Shown in pieces: positions 7,745 through 13,152 of a stretch of DNA of 13,152 nt. Position 1 is the first letter of the stretch, and each line of letters starts with the position of its first letter. Location of the stretch: assembly GCA_001931875.2 (NCBI GenBank), contig MSJH02000559.1, positions 1 through 13,152 on the forward strand. The letters are read 5' to 3'. Origin of the DNA: Byssochlamys sp. IMV 00236 (lineage: Eukaryota; Ascomycota; Eurotiomycetes; Eurotiales; Thermoascaceae). The notes below the pieces were generated by a model, which saw only the letters and a list, made by a program, of their open reading frames with translations, was not told the origin of the DNA and did not search any database. Both the position numbers and the translations under genes were made by a program.

Positions 7745-8990
7745 CATCAATAAAAAAAAAAACAGAATTCCTAGATACTAAAAAAGGAGGGGGGATCAAA
7801 GGTGAGAATGATTATTGACTAACAAAGTGATCTCTCATGTCTTGCGCCTTAGTGCGATATAAGTGTGTAGAATTAAGAGGGACAGTGGAATACAATCGAA
7901 TTCAACATAGTATTTTATTGATAATCATTAACAAATAGATAATAGCTCGTCTTGTATACTTCTCGTTTTACTACACTTAGGCTTCTTGATTGCATTTTTA
8001 GTTATGGTACTTGTTCTTAGCGTCATCCCAACAGTTTTTTCTCTGCTTGCTTGGTTTTATTCTTTATCTGCTATCCATTGTCTGTATTCATTTGATATTA
8101 ATATATGTCTATCGCCAAAGCAATCAATTTCATTTTATGCTGAATTTGAACCAAGTTTTGCACGAGTCTAGTTGGGTAAATCAAGGACAGATTGGATGAA
8201 CTTGATCAGTTGCAAGAAACCTGTCATGTTATGATTTAGTGAGACCAGCTTTATAAATTGATGTTTATATTATATACGGAGAGAAAACTCAAATTGTTGG
8301 CTATAATTGATACTACACTCATAGCACATTCTTTTTGAGAGCAATGTTCATAGAGGAAACATGAGCGTCTCATTACAAAATAAAAGGAAATTCTGTCATT
8401 AAAACAAGATGAATAAAGTAAATATTAATAACTTTACAAGAGAGTACATTGTTGTAATCAACAATAGAATAAGCACATCAAAAAATAAAGCCAATAGTTA
8501 GATCTCCCGACGATGGCCCCTTAGTCAGCATGGAATCATAGTCAACCACAAATAAATTCATCAGGCATGCTGATACAAGTTATGTAGTAGACTTTCAAAT
8601 CATTGACTGCAAATACCCTTTTAACGGCAGCTTGATATTATCAAATAAAAGAGTCTCATTGACTCGTCTTTTTGATAATATAAAATATGGGACGTTAATT
8701 CAGCATTCTAAGCCGTTTGGTCAGTCATCATGTCTTACCTCCTCTCACTTTTTTTTCTGCTTTACATCCATCATCTGAATAATTGCTGCACACGGCAATA
8801 CGCCAAATAGCTCTGCATGGTAACGATGCATACCATATTCATTTGTATTTTACCACATTGCACTTGCAATTTGAATAACCAATTTTATTGAAAAACAGAA
8901 AGAACAGACGAATTCATATCAACACGTCAATTTCATCAAGAATAACTATTTCTTTGACTTTGGTAGATTAAAGCATCCATTTCCATCAAA
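7745..8990. other. 1.2 kb AT-rich stretch without a supported gene
   Basis: Two overlapping plus-strand frames near 7986-8199 encode T-rich hydrophobic peptides with no family features, and the first has no ATG start. No tRNA, rRNA or repeat array is seen. The stretch starts with the likely promoter of the gene at 7382-7720 and marks the change from the gene-dense left half to the repeat-derived right half. The one clear structure is the hairpin at 8635-8681. Confidence 0.5.
8635..8681. repeat. Imperfect inverted repeat, 21-bp arms with 5-nt loop
   Basis: The left arm 8635-8655 and right arm 8661-8681 pair at 18 of 21 positions around the loop TCATT. The two pure helices are GAGTC/GACTC at the loop and an 11-bp AT-rich outer stem. 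It has no U-rich tail typical of a small RNA terminator and no gene beside it. It could be a foldback element remnant or an extruding palindrome. Confidence 0.65.
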
Positions 8991-9007
8991 TATTACATTA
9001 TTTTTAC

Positions 9008-9057
9008 TTTTGGGGCGCCCTTTTTCAACCCCAAAATATAAATCAGTATATAAAATT
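9008..9057 (+). promoter_or_regulatory. Promoter-like region with TATA box and 8-bp inverted repeat
   Basis: TTTTGGGG (9008-9015) and CCCCAAAA (9029-9036) form an inverted repeat with a 13-nt spacer. A TATATAAAA box follows at 9049-9057, about 120 nt before the ATG at 9175. This is a credible pol II promoter for the broken frame downstream, or the promoter part of a retroelement terminal region. Confidence 0.4.
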
Positions 9058-9174
9058 CAACCCCAACCAAAAAATTAGACATAGACTAGAAAAAGTCAGT
9101 AGAGAGACAGACTTGAGAGAACTTTCTGTTCGTTATTTAAAGAAGGCACATTAGACACTTCCAAGACTGAACTC

Positions 9175-9366
9175 ATGGTTAACATTGAGAAGTTTCAACG
9201 AGAAACAGTCAATTATGAGGACAAGATCTGGAGCAATAAACAAGATCTTCATCGCTGATCTCAAGAAAGAGCCGACGATGCAATGAAAGAACCAGCTTGG
9301 TGGATGGAATTGAAAGAAGCAAAAAATGTGTTACCAATTCATAAAGGAGGCTCATATCGTATTTGA
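9175..9366 (+). pseudogene. Short frame broken by one TGA, possibly retroelement gag start
   Basis: From ATG 9175 a frame runs 27 codons to a TGA at 9256-9258. It then continues in the same frame for 35 more codons to a second TGA at 9364-9366. Composition is protein-like throughout (EKFQRETVNYEDKIWSNK before the stop, EPAWWMELKEAKNVLPIHKG after it), so one substitution seems to have cut a charged, helical N-terminal region. It has its own TATA box upstream and lies some 250 bp before the DIRS-type remnant on the same strand, so it may be the start of that element's gag, the middle being deleted. The link is inferred from position only. Confidence 0.4.
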
Positions 9367-9720
9367 CCACGCCTAATACTACTCCTTACGTGTGAGATTA
9401 CATTTAGCCTAATTACATGTACCTTAATTAGTACTTCAACCTCTTTTAAAGCTACCTAGTTTCTTTTTGCTATGAGCTTCTCCTCTCACTTCTAATAAAA
9501 GGATAAAACAAAGACTCATCACTTATTTGGTTTTATTCTTATACATTACACGAGTACTAACAACAACTACAACCAATACCTCAGATATTTATGATCAAGA
9601 TATATTATTTACGTCGACGCGTCCGACTCAGGTTGAGGCATAAGCTTCAAGCTCTTAAGCGCACACGGATTTTAGAGTGCAACAGAAAAAGACGATTCCA
9701 CCAATGTACGGAACCTGAGG

Positions 9721-10306
9721 ACGGTTCTCTTTGCAGTTGAAGTATGTCAACAAATATGGAGGAACAGTATCACGAATGTTCCAGTAATTAGCATTAGAAA
9801 TACAAGACATTTTACAGACGATCTAGATCAAGTTGATCTGTCGATACATAGCAGGGAAACAGAACACCATTGCAGACCTTCTTAGCAGACAATCTATTCC
9901 AGTGTACGAACAGCAAATTTCGAAGAGGCTTTTCAATCAGATTCAGTGACAATGGACAGATATAAAAGTAGATGCGTTCGTAGCACACCAGAACAAGGTT
10001 CTACCAATGTATTAGAGCCGCTATCCGGATCCAGGAGCGACAGCGGTGGATGCGTTCAAGCAACAGTGGCCGTCGACAGGGTTATTTTTGAATCTGCCTT
10101 GGAAACCTCATACCAAGAGCACTGAGAAAATTGAAAGAAAGCAGAGCAGAATCAGCAATGTTAGTGACACCTTTATGGAGAACACAGTTTTAGTGACCAA
10201 TGATTCTCCAACTTCAACTGGACAAGCTAATGGTTTAAAAAAGCAAGAGCATGACTTCGATATCTCAGATCACATGGAGGTTATCAGGTATTACCGTCAA
10301 AATTAA
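9721..10306 (+). pseudogene. DIRS RNase H and following domain, broken
   Basis: One frame carries the pattern of the C-terminal RNase H part of DIRS polyproteins: ICRYIAGKQNTIADLLSRQ near 9835-9895 (the HIxGxxNxxADxLSR motif), IKVDAFVAHQNK (like the IDLFAxxxN motif), YPDPGATAVDAFKQQWP and the NLPWKP segment. In-frame stops interrupt it near 9788, 9822, 9946 and 10009, and the frame ends at TAA 10304-10306. The tyrosine recombinase trace resumes in the same frame just after. Sequence before about 9721 may hold the RT-RNase H link but is too eroded to call. Confidence 0.75.
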
Positions 10307-10324
10307 GGTCTCTAAGAAGCCATA

Positions 10325-11301
10325 ATGCAAATGTTACAACAAAAGAACAGAAAAACATCAATTCAAGCATACAGCGAATATTGGAGAAATTGGATGAGAT
10401 GGTGCAAGATGCAGGGAGTCAATCCTTTGTCTGAATACACGAGATTAATCGTGGAATACTTGACCTCTTTATCCAGGTACTCAAAGCCTCCCTTGATTTC
10501 CATTGGAATAAATATCAAGAAGTATAGGATCCATCGTTGATGACTACCATCGTCAAGATGAACAGGTCCATGAATGAAAACTTATCATTGGATGTATTAC
10601 AGAAGAAGACCATTATTCTGCATTACTTGGGGACAATCTGGCGCCCACGATCTGGGGAGATTGCAATGACGGAATATCGACTTTCACTTTACCGACGCAG
10701 ATACAAGGCCAACGAGTGTAACTCTATTGGCACGACCTCCAAAGAAAGGGCCGGCAAAGGTATCGAAGCTTGAGCGTATCGAATACAGCAAAGTGTACTT
10801 TGTTTGTACATTATAAGATTACTGCAGCGACACACGTGAGAGTAGATAGGAATGAGTGAAGATCATACAATGTTCCTTAAATACATCAACCATGAATTGA
10901 AAACACCAGCACCAGCTTCTGGCTCGACGATTGTATTACAACTTTTGGATGTGGATACAATAAGATTCAAAGCTCATTCAACACATTCTGCGGCAAGTGC
11001 CAAAGCCTTTTTAGAAGGAATTGACATAAGGACGTTGAAATACCATGCAAACTGAAATCAAAGGTAAGACACTTTTGAAAAGTATTACTTTAAGTCAAGA
11101 GAACAGCATGCAGAAGATATCAAAATCACAAAAGAGATATTCGAACCAACCATGCCATCAGTCCTCGCGAAAAAAAGTACCACATCCGAAGTCGAATCAG
11201 GGTCAACCATGATTGAGATAAGTATGTCTCTCAACTCTAAAGTTGATATAGAGGAGAGTGAGGATGTGGCAAGACCTGACCATGATAGGAAGTTCTTTTA
11301 A
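10325..11301 (+). pseudogene. DIRS tyrosine recombinase, broken
   Basis: The N-terminal core-binding part TSIQAYSEYWRNWMRWCK starts near 10355. After a frameshift near 10530, box I is seen as YLGTIWRPRSGEIA with the catalytic Arg codon at 10642-10644. A second frame change near 10850 leads to box II, KAHSTHSAASAKAF, where the His at 10975 is kept but the family Arg is replaced by His (10984-10986). A TGA at 11053 follows where the family has Trp, a TAA lies at 11065, and the nucleophile region DTFEKYYF (Tyr codons 11083 and 11086) is still readable. An acidic tail ends at TAA 11299-11301. The enzyme would have integrated circular element DNA without target duplication. Confidence 0.78.
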
Positions 11302-12040
11302 ACACACATCCATATATACTTAAAAAAAATAATGTTTGCTATTAGAAAGGAATAAGGATATAGACTTAGAACGTTTTATTATAATATTACTGAAAATATA
11401 GCGTGGCAAGGAAAGCCTATTACTATCTTCCCAGCTCTCGAAGACTGAAAAGTATAAATAGACCTCCTTATTCCTTGTCATTGATCGTTGTCTTATTTTT
11501 CAAGAATAAAAAGTATCTCAACGTACTTTCTCCTTGACGTGTTTGATGAGATAATCATTATAATAACTCGAGTATAATCTTATAGTAGAACATACATTCT
11601 ACTTTACATTCCTCTATCGCATCTGATAAGAACAACTTATAATAACAATTACTATAGTAGCTACTAGTATAACAATAATAACATAAGCATAAATAATGTC
11701 AGTGATGTCAATAATATAAATAGCAGTCATAGATTCTCTACCCAAGTAAACTCACACACAAGCTTAATTTAATAATATTCAGCTCTTCTTAATAAAGAAT
11801 CTAATTCGCAAGTCATCGACTTAATAGCCTTTTTTACAATAACACTAAAGCGGAATACAACACTCCTGATGCTTTTTTCTCTTTTCTTATAAGATTATAA
11901 CACATTGACTTCAATAAGCGTGAATTATGTTCAGAATTAACTTATACAACAATATCCAATCCCAACAATGAGTGTAAAAGAAGACGCAAGCCGCACACAG
12001 CGTAATTCGGTCCGGAAAATTTTATTTGAGCATATTTTAA
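11302..12040. other. AT-rich stretch without a supported gene
   Basis: There is no open frame with protein-like composition and no RNA gene. It may include the 3' terminal region of the DIRS-like element: a TATAAATA box near 11454 is followed by CT-rich sequence, and the 12-bp inverted repeat 11347-11476 encloses it. Many short AATAA/ATAAC motifs between 11560 and 11760 are low complexity. Confidence 0.45.
11347..11476. repeat. 12-bp perfect inverted repeat around a TATA box
   Basis: AAGGAATAAGGA at 11347-11358 is exactly complementary to TCCTTATTCCTT at 11465-11476. The enclosed 106 bp contain a TATAAATA box. No target site duplication flanks the pair, so it is not a clear small transposon; it could be part of the DIRS-like terminal region. 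Confidence 0.5.
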
Positions 12041-12079
12041 ATATCTACTAAGGTTCTCTGTAAAAATTGTTTTTTGAAA

Positions 12080-12337
12080 ATGTGCTTTGACATAGAGACT
12101 ACAAAAAGTGGACAAGTTCGATATAAATATATCTATCATTATGACTATACTCAATGCGTGAAGACAGGTTGCAAAATCAATTATCCAAGACCTTTTACAA
12201 CTTATTTTGAAGTTAAAATAAACTTATGGATTATGAAACAGAATTTCAACTATGAATTCAAGGAAACATTAGACTGGGTGAATATTCCAGATGTCAAAAT
12301 AACAGAAGAATTACATTTGCATTGTTACGGTTTTTGA
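12080..12337 (+). CDS. Unidentified 85-codon frame with paired cysteines
   Basis: The frame is open from 12041 (after TAA at 12038-12040) to TGA 12335-12337, with the first ATG at 12080. The open part before the ATG adds a CKNC pair (12056-12067). Downstream come MCFDIETTKSGQ, a CVKTGC pair, and an aromatic-rich end with DWVNIPDVKI. The spaced cysteines could bind zinc, but no known finger pattern is matched. There is no clear TATA box or poly(A) signal. It may be an exon, a transposon fragment or chance. Confidence 0.25.
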   Translation: MCFDIETTKSGQVRYKYIYHYDYTQCVKTGCKINYPRPFTTYFEVKINLWIMKQNFNYEFKETLDWVNIPDVKITEELHLHCYGF

Positions 12338-12529
12338 GCATATGTAGTCTAAAATATAAAAGAATTTACTTTTTTTAAAAATAAAAAAGATCCCTTTTTT
12401 TTTTTTTTTTTATATGTATTCGTAAAGATAACGTCGCTGTTTTATTATACAACAATTTTAGATATTTATACGTATTGAATAAAGACAAAGAAAAAAAAAA
12501 TGACATGATAGAATAGTTAAGATAAGGGA

Positions 12530-12990
12530 TTACAAAGATAAACAATAAAAACGGACCATGAAGTGAATAAATATCGTTTGATGATGGGGCAGCGATAGAC
12601 GATGGTAACCATAGTGATATTTTATGAGGTGAGATGAGAGCAACCAGACCAGCAACAAGGAAACAAGAAAATACCAAATTTGGGGATATACTTCCACCAA
12701 TAGGAACCAATTCGTGACATAGTCATCGAAAGCACATCGGAACCACTACGAACACACCGTTCCCATCCAAGCCAAATTTATTCTCTTACCTTTTCCTTTT
12801 TCGTCAAGGTCTTCTTGCTTCACCCTTCAGAGTATACTTCTTTAACACCAAAGGGGGCACACCAAGAGTCACCGTACACCAGGTCACCTGAATATCACGT
12901 GCCCACACTCAAGAAGAGTTTATCATCAAATATGACCAGCATACAGTCAATCTGTCGTCGTAAACGATAGAACCAACCAATAATGTAGCA
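12530..12990 (-). pseudogene. Possible interrupted membrane-protein gene
   Basis: A minus-strand frame reads CMLVIFDDKLFLSVGT, TGA (12895-12897), SGDLVYGDSWCAPFGVKE, TGA (12820-12822), KKTLTKKEK and then a GTAAGA donor. A TAG acceptor at 12746 opens, in matching phase, a 71-codon frame (12745-12530) starting WFRCAFDDYVTNWF with a hydrophobic segment QIWYFLVSLLLVWLL. This suggests a membrane protein with two stops, or a gene model I have missed. Against it, a plus-strand frame over the same bases is also long and interrupted (for example KFGDILPPIGTNS and FNTKGGTPRVTVHQVT), and a second minus frame covers 12375-12710. The coding strand is therefore not settled. Confidence 0.28.
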
Positions 12991-13073
12991 GAGAATAAGA
13001 ATATAAATTGATATCTTTTATTTAATACAAAACACGAAAGTATTTATATGTTTTATGATTCGGCAGTGTTCTT

Positions 13074-13152
13074 TAAAAGGAAGGTGTGGAGCCACTACCT
13101 ACAAGCGCTTCTAATTACGAAGGCTTTGAGAACTGCGCCAAGGACTTGGTCG
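13074..13152 (-). other. Possible 3' end of a gene continuing past the window
   Basis: The last 80 bases are GC-richer than their surroundings. On the minus strand two frames end here in stops (one reading DQVLGAVLKAFVIRSACR, one TKSLAQFSKPS), and AATAAA follows on the same strand at about 13022-13027, a normal distance for a 3' UTR. On the plus strand a frame open to the edge reads TSASNYEGFENCAKDLV with well-used codons but starts just after a TAA. Too little is in view to choose. Confidence 0.25.

Larger units (their letters stand above)
9601..11301 (+). mobile_element. Decayed DIRS-like tyrosine-recombinase retrotransposon
   Basis: RNase H-like and tyrosine recombinase coding traces follow each other in the order and orientation of DIRS-group elements, but with many stops and at least two frameshifts, so the copy is dead. 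DIRS elements replace the usual integrase with a tyrosine recombinase and end in inverted or split repeats instead of ordinary LTRs. The reverse transcriptase core is missing or beyond recognition, and I could not find the terminal or internal complementary repeats, so both boundaries are only where coding similarity starts and stops. Such elements are known from mucoralean fungi, which agrees with the rest of the window. Confidence 0.8.

Noticed and set aside
7986..8199. Two overlapping hydrophobic short frames
   Set aside because: Hydrophobicity comes from T-rich codons, the first has no ATG start, and nothing else supports a gene.
9612..9626. GTCGAC/ACGCGT sequence resembling a cloning adaptor
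   Set aside because: It differs from the usual adaptor, and retroelement coding traces follow closely, so chance is more likely than vector contamination.
11130..11150. Minus-strand GGTTCGAAT resembling a tRNA B box
   Set aside because: There is no matching A box or cloverleaf, and it lies inside the tyrosine recombinase remnant.
1..13152. CRISPR array, rRNA, integron or prokaryotic operon features
   Set aside because: There are no spaced direct repeats or rRNA signatures, and the genes are intron-rich fungal genes.

Overview
The window looks like nuclear DNA of a filamentous early-diverging fungus, most likely a mucoralean (Mucoromycota). The reasons are an AT-rich base composition, genes cut by many short introns (mostly 47-64 nt), fungal forms of ATG17, COX14 and a GH18 chitinase, and a decayed DIRS-type tyrosine-recombinase retrotransposon, a class common in this group. 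The taxon is an inference from gene content.

Region 1 (about 230-7720) is compact and gene-rich. Reassembled from exons, it holds: a secreted GH18 chitinase (+, 6 exons, 399 aa); a METTL21/EFM-type protein methyltransferase with a long N-terminal extension (-, 3 exons, 362 aa); the ESCRT-III subunit Snf7/Vps32 (-, 5 exons, 214 aa); an unassigned 151-codon open frame crossed by a 42-base A/T homopolymer (-); a small COX14-like mitochondrial assembly protein (+, 3 exons, 88 aa); the autophagy scaffold ATG17 (-, 6 exons, about 440 aa) with probable GC-AG introns and a 38-nt intron; and a small unidentified gene with an unresolved model (-). The chitinase and methyltransferase converge with only 7 nt between their stops. 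Snf7 and the COX14-like gene are divergent, about 1.07 kb apart. Three genes carry long T-rich tracts on the coding strand just before the ATG.

Region 2 (about 7745-11310) is gene-poor and repeat-derived. It has a 1.2 kb stretch with no supported gene but one strong hairpin, a TATA-preceded short reading frame broken by one TGA, and an RNase H plus tyrosine recombinase remnant of a DIRS-like element with several stops and frameshifts.

Region 3 (about 11300-13152) is AT-rich. It has only uncertain coding traces: an 85-codon ATG frame with paired cysteines, a stretch around 12530-12990 with long interrupted frames on both strands, and a GC-richer end that may be the 3' end of a gene continuing outside the window.

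The intact genes are ordinary cell functions (cell-wall chitin turnover, membrane remodelling, autophagy, respiratory-chain assembly, protein methylation). They do not form a pathway cluster, and no clearly new defence or biosynthetic system was seen. The oddities worth following are the GC-AG/38-nt introns of ATG17, the substituted chitinase motif, the methyltransferase extension, the unassigned 151-codon frame and the unidentified small gene.
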